Shown piece after piece: positions 47,006 to 55,251 of a DNA stretch of 64,000 nt. The stretch covers positions 124,001-188,000 of the forward strand of contig NZ_JADWPD010000020.1 in the NCBI RefSeq assembly GCF_017308975.1. The letters run 5' to 3'. The stretch comes from Amycolatopsis sp. MtRt-6. Lineage in GTDB: Bacteria; Actinomycetota; Actinomycetes; Mycobacteriales; Pseudonocardiaceae. A program made the translations under genes and the position numbers. The first letter of the stretch is position 1; each line of letters begins with the position of its first letter. Under the pieces are notes generated by a model. It saw only the letters and a program-made list of their open reading frames with translations. It did no database searches and was not told the DNA's origin.

Positions 47006-48697
47006 TCAGTCCAGGTGGGACAGCTGCTCCCGCAGCGTGTCCAGCCCCATCCCGCCCATCTTCAGGGCCTCCGTGTGGAACCGCTTGATGTCCCACGACG
47101 CCCCGGCGCGGGTCCGGGCCTCCGCGCGGGCCGCCAGCCAGAGGCGCTCGCCGATCTTGTACGCCGGGGCCTGGCCCGGCCAGCCGAGGTACCGGTCGAT
47201 CTCGTCGCGGATGTGGGCCTGGTCCGTGATCGTGCGGGTCAGCATGAACTCCAGGCCCAGCTCCGGCGTCCAGCGGGAGCCCTCGTGGAAGCCCGTGCCC
47301 GCCGGAATCTCCAGCTCCAGGTGCATGCCCAGGTCCACCACCACGCGGGCCGCGCGGAACAGCTGCTCCGACAGCATGCCCAGGAGGTCGCCGTCGTCGG
47401 ACAGGTAGCCCAGTTCCTCCATCAGGCGCTCCGCGTACAGGGCCCAGCCCTCCGCGTGGCCCGACGTGAACGCCATCAGCCGCTGGTACTTGTTCAGCCC
47501 GCCCGACTGGTCCACCGCCGTCGCGATCTGGAGGTGGTGGCCCGGCGCTCCCTCGTGGTACACCGTGCTCGTCTCGCGCCAGGTGCTGAACTCGTCGCGG
47601 CCCGCCGGCAGCGACCACCACATGCGGCCCGGGCGGGCGAAGTCCTCGCTCGGGCCCGTGTAGTACGCGCCCACCCCGCCACCCGGCGGGGCGATCTTGC
47701 ACTCCAGGGCCATCACCCGGTCGGAAATGTCGAAGTGCTTGCCGCGCAACGACTCCAGGGCGTCGTCGGACAGGCGCTGCATCCAGGCCTCGAACTCCGC
47801 GCGCCCCCGGACGCGGTACCGCGGGTCGGCGTCCAGCGCCGCCGCGGCCTCCGCCGGGGTCGCGCCCTGCTTGACGCGGTTCGCCACCGCGCGCATCTCG
47901 GCCTCGATGCGGGCGAACTCCGCCCAGCCCCACTCGTAGGCCTCCCGCAGGTCGAGGGTGGCGCCGACGAAGTACCGGGACCACAGGCGGTAGACGTCCT
48001 CGCCGACGGCGTCCTTGACCGGGGCCTTCGGCGCCAGCTCGGCGCGCAGGAACCCGGCGAACTCCGCGAACGCCTCTTCGGCGGCCCGTGCGCCGCGTTC
48101 GAGGTCGGCCTTCAGCGTCTCCAGGGCATCCGGTGCCGCGCCGCCGACGAGCTCGGTGAAGAAGCCCGTCTCCTCCTTCAGGCCCGCCCACGTCTCGCAC
48201 TGCTCCGCGACCTTCGCGACCTGCCGCAGCGCCGCGACGTGCCCCGCGTCGGCCGCCGAAAGCAGGCCGCTGCGGAGGCTCGCCAGCGCGCGCGGGACCT
48301 CGCCGATCCGGGCCGAGACGACCGACCAGTCCTGTTCGGTCTCCAGCGGCATCAGGTCGAACGCCATCCGCAGGTCCTGGACCGGGCTGGCGATGACGTT
48401 GAGGCCCGCCACGTCCAGGCCGGCCTCGTGGATCTCCAGCTCCAGGCCGATGCGCTCGGTGAACACGGCCTTCGCCGCGCGTTCGGCGGCGTCCCGCGGC
48501 TCGGCGGCGGTGACGGCGGCGTGCGCGCGCGAGGCCAGCCCGGCCCGCTCGGCGAACCCGTCCGCCGAGTAGTCGGTCAGCCGGTGGTCGTGGCCGTTGA
48601 TGCCGTGCACGGTCGCCGCGACCGGGTCCGCGGCCACGTAGTCGTCGACGTAGCGGTCACAGATCTCGTGCACGCCTTCGGAAGCAGTAGAAGCCAT
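47006..48697 (-). CDS. DUF885 family metal-dependent hydrolase/peptidase-like protein
   Basis: Protein of 563 aa. The core motif VYHEGAPGHHLQIA (about residue 375) is the H-E-G-x-P-G-H-H signature of DUF885 and resembles a zinc-peptidase site; FTSGHAEGWALYAERLMEEL follows at family spacing. The N-terminus is helical with no signal peptide, so it is likely cytoplasmic. The function of the family is not settled. Start chosen at MASTASEGVHEI (48697). Transcribed leftward, downstream of metF with about 40 bp between them. Confidence 0.88.
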   Translation of the reverse strand: MASTASEGVHEICDRYVDDYVAADPVAATVHGINGHDHRLTDYSADGFAERAGLASRAHAAVTAAEPRDAAERAAKAVFTERIGLELEIHEAGLDVAGLNVIASPVQDLRMAFDLMPLETEQDWSVVSARIGEVPRALASLRSGLLSAADAGHVAALRQVAKVAEQCETWAGLKEETGFFTELVGGAAPDALETLKADLERGARAAEEAFAEFAGFLRAELAPKAPVKDAVGEDVYRLWSRYFVGATLDLREAYEWGWAEFARIEAEMRAVANRVKQGATPAEAAAALDADPRYRVRGRAEFEAWMQRLSDDALESLRGKHFDISDRVMALECKIAPPGGGVGAYYTGPSEDFARPGRMWWSLPAGRDEFSTWRETSTVYHEGAPGHHLQIATAVDQSGGLNKYQRLMAFTSGHAEGWALYAERLMEELGYLSDDGDLLGMLSEQLFRAARVVVDLGMHLELEIPAGTGFHEGSRWTPELGLEFMLTRTITDQAHIRDEIDRYLGWPGQAPAYKIGERLWLAARAEARTRAGASWDIKRFHTEALKMGGMGLDTLREQLSHLD

Positions 48698-48739
48698 GGG
48701 CCGCACGGTACCGGGCCATGCGTACCGCGCGGTACGTAC

Positions 48740-49624
48740 TTAAGCACGGGCCGGGACGAGGCCCAGCCGGGCGATCACCTCGCGCGTCGCCTTCGAGCGG
48801 TTGAACGTGTAGAAGTGCAGGTTCGGCACGCCCTCGGCGATCAGCTTCTCGCACAGCTCGGTTGTCACGTCGATGCCCGCCGCGCGGAACGCCTTCGGGT
48901 CGTCGGCCAGCGGTTCGAGCCGGTCCAGGAGCTTGCCGGGCGCCGGCGCGCCGGACAGCTTGATCGTCGTCTGCAGGGTCCGCATCGTCGTCAGCGGCAT
49001 GACGCCCGGCAGCACCGGGACGTCGCAGCCGGTCGCGGCGACCCGGTCGCGCAGCCGCAGGAAGTCCTCGGGGTCGTGGAACAGCTGCGCGATCGCGAAG
49101 TCCGCACCCGCGCGCAGCTTGCGGACCAGGTACTTCGTGTCCGACTCCAGGTCGGCCGAGCGCGGGTGGCCGTAGGTGTACGCCGAGACGCCGACGCAGA
49201 AGTCGCCCAGCTCACGGACCAGCTGCACCAGCTCTTCGGCGTAGGTGAGGCCCTCGGGGTGCGGGATCCACTCGCCGTAGACGTCGCCCGGCGGGTCGCC
49301 GCGCAGCGCGAGGATGTTGCGGACGCCGACCGAGGCGTACCAGCCGATCACGTTCCGCAGCTCGGCGACGGAGTGGTTGACCGCGGTCAGGTGCGCCATC
49401 GGCACCAGCGTCGTCTCGGTCGCGACGCGGGCGATGCTGCGGACCGTGCCGTCGCGGCTGGAGCCGCCGGCCCCGTAGGTGATCGACATGTAGGCCGGGT
49501 CGTACGGCTCGAGCTCCCGGATCGCCTTCCAGAGGACGGCCTCGTCCGCCGTGTCCCGGGGTGGGAAGAACTCGATGGAGAACTTCGGCCCGTCTCCTCG
49601 CAACCGCTCGATCACCGACGTCAT
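48740..49624 (-). CDS. metF: Methylenetetrahydrofolate reductase
   Basis: Flavoprotein of 294 aa reducing 5,10-methylene-THF to 5-methyl-THF for methionine synthesis. FSIEFFPPRDTADEA at about residues 16-30 holds the catalytic Glu. YMSITYGAGGSSRDGTV, LALRGDPPG and the FAD-contact region DFAIAQLFHDPEDFLRLRDR are family features. It begins behind CGAGGT. Its place next to a polyprenyl synthase and pknL recalls the Rv2172c neighbourhood in M. tuberculosis. Confidence 0.95.
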   Translation of the reverse strand: MTSVIERLRGDGPKFSIEFFPPRDTADEAVLWKAIRELEPYDPAYMSITYGAGGSSRDGTVRSIARVATETTLVPMAHLTAVNHSVAELRNVIGWYASVGVRNILALRGDPPGDVYGEWIPHPEGLTYAEELVQLVRELGDFCVGVSAYTYGHPRSADLESDTKYLVRKLRAGADFAIAQLFHDPEDFLRLRDRVAATGCDVPVLPGVMPLTTMRTLQTTIKLSGAPAPGKLLDRLEPLADDPKAFRAAGIDVTTELCEKLIAEGVPNLHFYTFNRSKATREVIARLGLVPARA

Positions 49625-49673
49625 ACCTCGAATGTTAAGGGCCCCCGCCCTAGACTCGATACAGGAGTGAGCG

Positions 49674-50363
49674 ATGAGGGATGACGACGCGAGCTGGGAC
49701 GAGGACGTGCGCCTCGCGGTCTACCGCGCCTTCGCCCGCCACGGCCGCGCGCCGACCGGGCCCGAGCTGGCCGACGCCGCGGGTGGGTCGCTGGCCGTCG
49801 CGAAACAGGCCCTGCACCGGCTCGCCGACGCCCACCACCTGGTGCTCGACGAGTGCGAGCACGTCGTCCTGGCCCACCCCTTCGCCGCGAAGTCGCTCGG
49901 CTTCTCCGTGATGGGCGCGCACACGCTGTGGTGGGGCGGCTGCGCGTGGGACTCCTTCGCCATCCCCCACCTGGTCGACGCCGAGCCGGAGGTGCTCGTC
50001 GCGACCCGCTGCCCCGGCTGCGGGCAGCCGCACGCGCTGGTCGTGAACCGGACCGTGCCGCCCGAGGGCATCCAGGTGGCGCACTTCCTGGTGCCCGCCG
50101 CGCGGATGTGGGACGACGTGCTGCACACGTGCGCGAACCAGCGCCTCTTCTGTTGCGAGTCCTGTGTGGACGCCTGGCTGGCGGAAACCGGGCAGCCCAA
50201 GGGGTCCGTGCTCGACCTGGTCACGCTCTGGCGGCTCGCCCGCGGCTGGTACGCGGGCCGGCTGGAGCGCGGCTACCGGCGGCGTGAGCCGCACGACGCG
50301 GTCGCCTACTTCGCCGAAGCCGGCCTCACCGGTCCGTTCTGGGCTCCCGCGGCGGGAGTCTGA
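49674..50363 (+). CDS. MerB-like (alkylmercury lyase family) protein
   Basis: Protein of 229 aa with an N-terminal helical winged domain (about 10-65) and a MerB-type catalytic core. CAWD at about 90-93 supplies Cys and Asp in MerB spacing, and RLFCCESC at about 158-164 supplies the second Cys, so the protonolysis triad is kept. AHPFAAKSLGFSVMGAHTLW is also family-typical. A zinc-ribbon-like CPGCGQPH is inserted. No merA, merR or merT lies nearby, so a role outside mercury resistance is possible. ATG behind AGGAG, with TAGACT at 49651 as a possible -10. Confidence 0.82.
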   Translation: MRDDDASWDEDVRLAVYRAFARHGRAPTGPELADAAGGSLAVAKQALHRLADAHHLVLDECEHVVLAHPFAAKSLGFSVMGAHTLWWGGCAWDSFAIPHLVDAEPEVLVATRCPGCGQPHALVVNRTVPPEGIQVAHFLVPAARMWDDVLHTCANQRLFCCESCVDAWLAETGQPKGSVLDLVTLWRLARGWYAGRLERGYRRREPHDAVAYFAEAGLTGPFWAPAAGV

Positions 50364-50424
50364 TTCACCACATCCGAGAGCCCCGCCGGGCCGCGCGCCC
50401 GCGCGTTCGGCGAGTATTACGGGC

Positions 50425-51516
50425 ATGAACGCGCTCGCCGCCGACCGTGACCTGCCCGCCCACGTCGAGCGCGCGCTGACCGGGTTCCTCGATCGGGCGG
50501 GCACCGCGATCCTCGAGACCGAGCCGACCGTGGCCGCCGGGATCGACGCGCTACGCGGCTTCGTGCTGAACGGTGGCAAACGCTTGCGCCCCACGTTCGC
50601 CTGGTGGGGCTGGCGCGGTGCGGGCGGCGACCCGGACGGCCCCGACGCCGAGGGTGTGCTGCAGGCGGTGTCCAGCCTGGAGCTGATCCAGGCGTGCGCG
50701 CTGATCCACGACGACCTCATCGACTCGTCCGACTCCCGCCGCGGCTTCCCGACGGTGCACATCGCGAGCGCGAAGCTGCACGCCGACCGCGGCTGGCTCG
50801 GCTCCCCCGCGACGTTCGGCCTGGCCACCGCGGTGCTGGTCGGCGACCTGGCGCTGGCCTGGGCCGACGACATGTTCGCCGACGCCCCCCTGCCCGCCGG
50901 GACCCTGTCCGCGGCCCGCCCGGCCTGGCGCGCGATGCGCACCGAGGTGCTCGCCGGGCAGTACCTCGACGTCCGCACGCAGGCCACCGGGGACGCCTCC
51001 GTCGAGGCCGCGCTCAAGATCGACCGGCTCAAGACCGCGGCCTACACCGTGCAGCGCCCGCTGCACCTGGGCGCCGCGCTCGCCGGGGCGGGCCCGGAGC
51101 TGATCGCCACGCTGCTGGAGTTCGGCGGCGAGGTCGGCGTGGCCTTCCAGCTGCGCGACGACCTGCTCGGCGTGTTCGGCGACCCGTCGGTCACCGGCAA
51201 GCCCGCCGGCGACGACCTGCGCGAGGGCAAGCGCACCCTGCTCGTCGCGCTCGGCCTGCAGCTCGCGGCGGAAAAGGGCGAGCGGGCCGCGGCCACCGTG
51301 ATCGCGGACGCGATCGGCGACGCGGACCTCTCCGACGAGGGCGTCGAGACCGTCCGGATGGCGTTGCAGCAGGTCGGCGCCGTCGACGCGGTCGAGCGGC
51401 GGATCGACGAGCTGACGACCGCGGCGATGGCCGCGCTGGACCGCGCGCACCTGGCCGAGCCGGCGCCCGACGCACTGACCGGGCTGGTCGTCAAGGCCAC
51501 CCAGCGGACGTACTGA
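50425..51516 (+). CDS. crtE: Geranylgeranyl diphosphate synthase (polyprenyl synthetase)
   Basis: Trans-prenyltransferase of 363 aa making the C20 precursor. The first Asp-rich motif DDLID is at about 96-100, with GGKRLRPTFA upstream binding diphosphate; the second, QLRDDLLGVFGD, is near 235-246. First gene of a block continuing with crtI and crtB. In position it also resembles Rv2173 (idsA2), close to Rv2175c-pknL, so it may be a housekeeping synthase captured into the carotenoid operon. The ATG at 50425 has no strong ribosome site. Confidence 0.92.
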   Translation: MNALAADRDLPAHVERALTGFLDRAGTAILETEPTVAAGIDALRGFVLNGGKRLRPTFAWWGWRGAGGDPDGPDAEGVLQAVSSLELIQACALIHDDLIDSSDSRRGFPTVHIASAKLHADRGWLGSPATFGLATAVLVGDLALAWADDMFADAPLPAGTLSAARPAWRAMRTEVLAGQYLDVRTQATGDASVEAALKIDRLKTAAYTVQRPLHLGAALAGAGPELIATLLEFGGEVGVAFQLRDDLLGVFGDPSVTGKPAGDDLREGKRTLLVALGLQLAAEKGERAAATVIADAIGDADLSDEGVETVRMALQQVGAVDAVERRIDELTTAAMAALDRAHLAEPAPDALTGLVVKATQRTY

Positions 51517-51517
51517 C

Positions 51518-52990
51518 GTGCGCACGATCGACGCGCCGGCCGACCACGTCGTCGTCATCGGCGCCGGCCTGGCCGGGCTTTCGGCGACCCTGCACCTGCT
51601 CGGCGCCGGACGCCGGGTCACCCTGCTGGACCAGGCGGACGTCCCGGGCGGCCGGGCCGGGCAGCAGAACTTCGACGGCAACGCCGTGGACACCGGCGCG
51701 AGCGTGCTCACCATGCCGGAGCTGCTCGAAGAGGCGTTCGCCGCGGTCGGCGAGCCCCTGGCCAAGAACCTGCGCCTGACCCGGCTCGACCCGGCGTACC
51801 GGGCCCGCTTCGCCGACGGCAGCGCCCTCTCCCTGCACACGGACGGCGACGCGATGGAGGCCGAAATCCGCGCCTTCGCCGGCGCCCGCGAGGCGGCGGG
51901 CTACCGCGCGCTGCGGCGCTGGCTGACCGACCTGTACGCCGTGCAGAAGGACCGCTTCCTCGCCGCGAACTTCGACTCGCCGCTCGACCTCGCGCGTCCC
52001 GAGCTGGCTCGCCTCGCGGCGTTGGGTGGCTTCGGGCGGCTCGGCCCGCGCGTCGGCCGCTACCTGCTCGACGAGCGCGTCCGGCGGCTGTTCACCTTCC
52101 AGGCGCTGTACGCCGGCCTCGACCCGGCGAGCGCGATCGGCGCGTACGGCGTCATCGCCTACATGGACACCGTCGGCGGCGTCTACTACCCCGAAGGCGG
52201 GATGGGCGAGATCGGCCGGGCGATGACCGGCGCCGCCGCGCGGGCGGGCGCGGACGTGCGCTTCGGCACCGAAGCCGCGTGGCTCGAGCGGGTGTCGTCG
52301 CGGGTGCGCGCGGTCCGGACGCGCACGGGCGAGCGGATCGCCTGCGACGCCGTCGTGCTGGCCACCGAGCTGAGCACCGCCTACCGGCTGCTCGGCGCGC
52401 GGCCGAGGCGCCCGCTGCCGCTGCGCTACTCGCCGTCGGCCGTGGTGCTGCACGGGCGTACCGCGAAGGCGTGGGACCTCGGCCACCACACGATCTTCTT
52501 CGGCGGCGCCTGGGAGCGGACGTTCGCCGAGATCATCCGCGAGGGCAAGCTCATGAGCGACCCGTCGCTGCTGGTCACCCGGCCGACGGCGACCGACCCG
52601 GGGCTGGCCGGGCGCGGCGGCGAGATCGTCTCGGTGCTCGCGCCCGCGCCGAACCTGCGTCGCGGCCCCCTCGACTGGGACCGCATCCGCGGGCCGTACC
52701 GCGAAGAGCTGCTTCGCACGCTGGAGGCCCGCGGGCTGACCGGGTTCGGCGGCGAGTTCACCGTCGACGAGATGATCACCCCGGCGGACTGGGCGGCCCG
52801 CGGGCTCGCGGCCGGGACGCCGTTCTCGCTGGCGCACACGTTCACCCAGACAGGCCCGTTCCGGCCGGCGAACCTGGTCCGCGCGGCGGGCAACGTCGTG
52901 CTGGCCGGCTGCGGCACCACCCCCGGCGTCGGCATCCCGCCGGTGCTCATCTCCGGCCGGCTGGCGGCGGAAAGGATCACCGGCCGGTGA
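51518..52990 (+). CDS. crtI: Phytoene desaturase
   Basis: FAD-dependent desaturase of 490 aa converting phytoene to lycopene or an earlier polyene. The dinucleotide fold VVIGAGLAGLSATLHLLGAG is at about 10-30; GGRAGQQNFDGNAVDTGAS follows; the C-terminal GTTPGVGIPPVLISGRLAAE is the usual carotenoid-oxidoreductase ending. GTG start 1 bp after the crtE stop; the stop overlaps crtB by 4 bp. Confidence 0.92.
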   Translation: MRTIDAPADHVVVIGAGLAGLSATLHLLGAGRRVTLLDQADVPGGRAGQQNFDGNAVDTGASVLTMPELLEEAFAAVGEPLAKNLRLTRLDPAYRARFADGSALSLHTDGDAMEAEIRAFAGAREAAGYRALRRWLTDLYAVQKDRFLAANFDSPLDLARPELARLAALGGFGRLGPRVGRYLLDERVRRLFTFQALYAGLDPASAIGAYGVIAYMDTVGGVYYPEGGMGEIGRAMTGAAARAGADVRFGTEAAWLERVSSRVRAVRTRTGERIACDAVVLATELSTAYRLLGARPRRPLPLRYSPSAVVLHGRTAKAWDLGHHTIFFGGAWERTFAEIIREGKLMSDPSLLVTRPTATDPGLAGRGGEIVSVLAPAPNLRRGPLDWDRIRGPYREELLRTLEARGLTGFGGEFTVDEMITPADWAARGLAAGTPFSLAHTFTQTGPFRPANLVRAAGNVVLAGCGTTPGVGIPPVLISGRLAAERITGR

Positions 52991-53913
52991 ACGAACTGGA
53001 CGCGGCGGGCATCCTGGCGCCGGACCTGCGGGCCGCGTACACCGAGTGCCGCCGCATCAACGCCCACTACGGACGCACGTTCTTCCTCGCGACGCGGCTG
53101 CTGCCGGCCCGGGCCCGGCCCGCCGCGCACACGCTGTACGGGTTCGCGCGGATGGCGGACGAGCTGGTCGACAACCCGGCACCGGGCAGCGACCCCGGTG
53201 TTTCGCTCGATCGGGTCGGCGCCATGGTCGACGTCGTTTTCGACGGCGGGACCCCGGACGACCCGGTGCTCGTGGCCCTGGCCGACACCGTGCGGCGCTA
53301 CGGCCTCGCGCGGGAGCTGTTCGACGCGTTCCTGAAGTCGATGCGGATGGACCTCGCGCCGGTCGAGTACCGGACGTTCGCCGAGCTGGGCGAGTACATG
53401 TACGGCTCGGCAGCGGTGATCGGGCTGCAGATGCTGCCGGTGTTCGGCACGGTCGGCCCTCTTGCGGACGCCGAGCCGGGCGCGATCGCGCTGGGCGAGG
53501 CGTTCCAGCTGACGAACTTCCTGCGCGACGTCGGCGAGGACCTCGATCGCGGGCGGCTTTACCTGCCCACCGCGGAACTCGCCGCCTTCGGTGTTTCGCG
53601 CTCGATGCTCGAAGCCAGGCGGCCCGGCCCGCGGATCCGGGCGGCACTGGCGTACTTCGTCGCGCGGACGCGGGCGGTGTACCGGCGGGCCGAAGCCGGG
53701 GTGGCGTTGCTGCGTCCGGAATCGCGGCCGTGCGTGCGGACGGCGTTGACGTTGTACGAGGGCATCCTCGACGAGATCGTGGCGATGGACTACGACATCC
53801 TGACCCGCCGCGCGGTGGTGCCGAAGGCGCGGAGGCTGGTAGTCGCACTACCCCCCTTGGCCACGATGTGGGCGAGCGAGACGTTCCGCGGCGGTCGTAG
53901 GCTGCGATCATGA
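52987..53913 (+). CDS. crtB: Phytoene synthase
   Basis: Squalene/phytoene-synthase fold enzyme of 308 aa joining two GGPP molecules. The two Asp-rich sites are FARMADELVDNP (D-E-x-x-D, about 55-66) and NFLRDVGEDLDRGRLYLP (about 178-195). GTG start overlaps the crtI stop. Its own stop overlaps the LLM gene (ATGA), so all four genes are coupled. No cyclase, ketolase or glycosyltransferase is adjacent, so an acyclic product such as lycopene is expected unless other loci contribute. Confidence 0.93.
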   Translation: MNELDAAGILAPDLRAAYTECRRINAHYGRTFFLATRLLPARARPAAHTLYGFARMADELVDNPAPGSDPGVSLDRVGAMVDVVFDGGTPDDPVLVALADTVRRYGLARELFDAFLKSMRMDLAPVEYRTFAELGEYMYGSAAVIGLQMLPVFGTVGPLADAEPGAIALGEAFQLTNFLRDVGEDLDRGRLYLPTAELAAFGVSRSMLEARRPGPRIRAALAYFVARTRAVYRRAEAGVALLRPESRPCVRTALTLYEGILDEIVAMDYDILTRRAVVPKARRLVVALPPLATMWASETFRGGRRLRS

Positions 53914-54689
53914 CCGAACGACGCATCCGGATCGGCCTGCAGCTCCAGCCGCAGCACGCCGACTACGACAGCATCCGGCGCACCGCGTCGGCGGCCGAAG
54001 ACCTCGGCGCCGACATCATTTTCAACTGGGACCACTTCTACCCGCTGTACGGCGACCCCGACGGCCTGCACTTCGAGTGCTGGACGATGCTCGGCGCCTG
54101 GGCGGAGTCGACGTCCCGGGTGGAGATCGGCGCGCTCGTGACGTGCAACAGCTACCGCAACCCCGAGCTGCTGGCCGACATGGCCCGCACGGTCGACCAC
54201 ATCTCCGGCGGGCGGCTCATCCTCGGCATCGGCTCCGGCTGGTTCGAGAAGGACTACGAGGAGTACGGCTACGAGTTCGGCACGGCCGGCGGCCGCCTCG
54301 ACGACCTCGCGGAGGCGCTCCCCCGCATCGAGTCGCGGCTGGGCAAGCTGAACCCGGCCCCGACCCGCAAGATCCCGGTCCTCATCGGGGGCGGCGGCGA
54401 GAAGAAGACGTTGCGTCTCGTGGCCAAGCACGGCGACATCTGGCACGGCTTCGGCGACCCGGATGTCGTCGCGCGCAAGGTCAAGATCCTCGACCAGCAC
54501 TGCGCGGACGTCGGCCGCGACCCGGCCGAGATCGAGCGGTCGTGCGGCGTCGAGGGCGCGCCGGACGAGCTGGGCCCGAAGCTCCTGGAGCTGGGCGTCA
54601 CGACCTTCACGGTCGGCGTGGGCGGCCCGGACTACGACCTCGACACGCTGAAGTCCTGGATCGCCTGGCGCGACAAGACGAACGGCTGA
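53910..54689 (+). CDS. LLM-class, probably F420-dependent oxidoreductase
   Basis: Protein of 259 aa with the luciferase-like TIM barrel. RIGLQLQPQHADYDSIRRTA, IIFNWDHFYPLYGDPDGLHF (F420-type N-x-D-H-F) and RLILGIGSGWFEKDYEEYG are characteristic, as is IPVLIGGGGEKKTLRLVAKH. Length fits the TIGR03560-like F420 group. Start overlaps the crtB stop by 4 bp. The linkage suggests a redox step in terpenoid metabolism or quality control, but a casual operon passenger is also possible. Confidence 0.88.
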   Translation: MTERRIRIGLQLQPQHADYDSIRRTASAAEDLGADIIFNWDHFYPLYGDPDGLHFECWTMLGAWAESTSRVEIGALVTCNSYRNPELLADMARTVDHISGGRLILGIGSGWFEKDYEEYGYEFGTAGGRLDDLAEALPRIESRLGKLNPAPTRKIPVLIGGGGEKKTLRLVAKHGDIWHGFGDPDVVARKVKILDQHCADVGRDPAEIERSCGVEGAPDELGPKLLELGVTTFTVGVGGPDYDLDTLKSWIAWRDKTNG

Positions 54690-54692
54690 GCT

Positions 54693-55214
54693 TCACCCCC
54701 GCGCCCGGTGCGCGGCGACGCGCTCGCGTGTCGCGCACCGGGGCGAGCAATACCTCCGTGGGCTGCCGCCGCCCGTGTGGGCGAACGGCCTGCCGCACGA
54801 CGGCGACGCGCACAGGCCGCCCGGGACGTCCTGGCGTTCCGCGAGCAGTGACGCAAGCCCCAGCGCCGACGACGTCACCAGCCACGCTCCCCACGGGCCG
54901 TCGTCGGCCGCGTCCGTGTGCAGGTGCCAGCCGTAGCCGTCTTCGTGGTCCGTCAGGCGTGGTGAGCCCGCGTACTCCGCGAACAACGCGTTGAGCACCG
55001 AAGCCGCCGAAACGACGTCGCGCGCCGCGAAGACCTCACGCAGCCGCAGGGCCGCCGCGCGGAGTTCCGCGACGTCTTCCTGGGACAGCGAGTGCTCGGG
55101 TTCTCCGTGATCGCGCAACACCCGCGCCACCGCGGCCGGGCCGGGGGCCGGCGCCAGCAGCACGATCAGCAGGTCCACCGCGCGCTGCACGGAATCCCGG
55201 TGGGGAAAGGCCAT
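54693..55214 (-). CDS. CGNR zinc-finger (ABATE-type) regulator
   Basis: Protein of 173 aa. An N-terminal helical sensor-like domain (DSVQRAVDLLIVLLAPAPGP onward) is followed by a C-terminal zinc finger CASPSCGRPF ... RRYCSPRCATRERVAAHR, with four Cys in C-x4-C / C-x3-C spacing. The usual C-G-N-R is C-A-T-R here. Family members are putative ligand-responsive transcription factors. It is divergent from an MFS gene whose start lies only 22 bp away, so it very likely controls that transporter. Its stop is 3 bp from the convergent LLM stop. Confidence 0.87.
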   Translation of the reverse strand: MAFPHRDSVQRAVDLLIVLLAPAPGPAAVARVLRDHGEPEHSLSQEDVAELRAAALRLREVFAARDVVSAASVLNALFAEYAGSPRLTDHEDGYGWHLHTDAADDGPWGAWLVTSSALGLASLLAERQDVPGGLCASPSCGRPFAHTGGGSPRRYCSPRCATRERVAAHRARG

Positions 55215-55219
55215 GCCGC

Positions 55220-55251
55220 AGTGTAACGTCTTGCCCATGCTAAGGCGTTAC
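55220..55251. promoter_or_regulatory. Shared CGNR/MFS promoter with an inverted-repeat operator
   Basis: GTAACGTCTT (55223-55232) and AAGGCGTTAC (55242-55251) form a 10-bp inverted repeat with one mismatch and a 9-bp spacer, spanning the MFS start codon. TAACGT (55224-55229) stands 7 bp before the MFS ATG. On the other strand TACACT (55225-55220) stands 5 bp before the CGNR ATG. The two -10 boxes overlap and both messages would be leaderless. Confidence 0.6.

Noticed and set aside
46843..47088. Small gene between EamA and DUF885 (LERQRRYFEDYAATLRAGHP)
   Set aside because: Composition is coding-like over about 100 bp, but there is no clear start, no family match, and the frame continues through the DUF885 terminator hairpin. 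Possibly a gene remnant.
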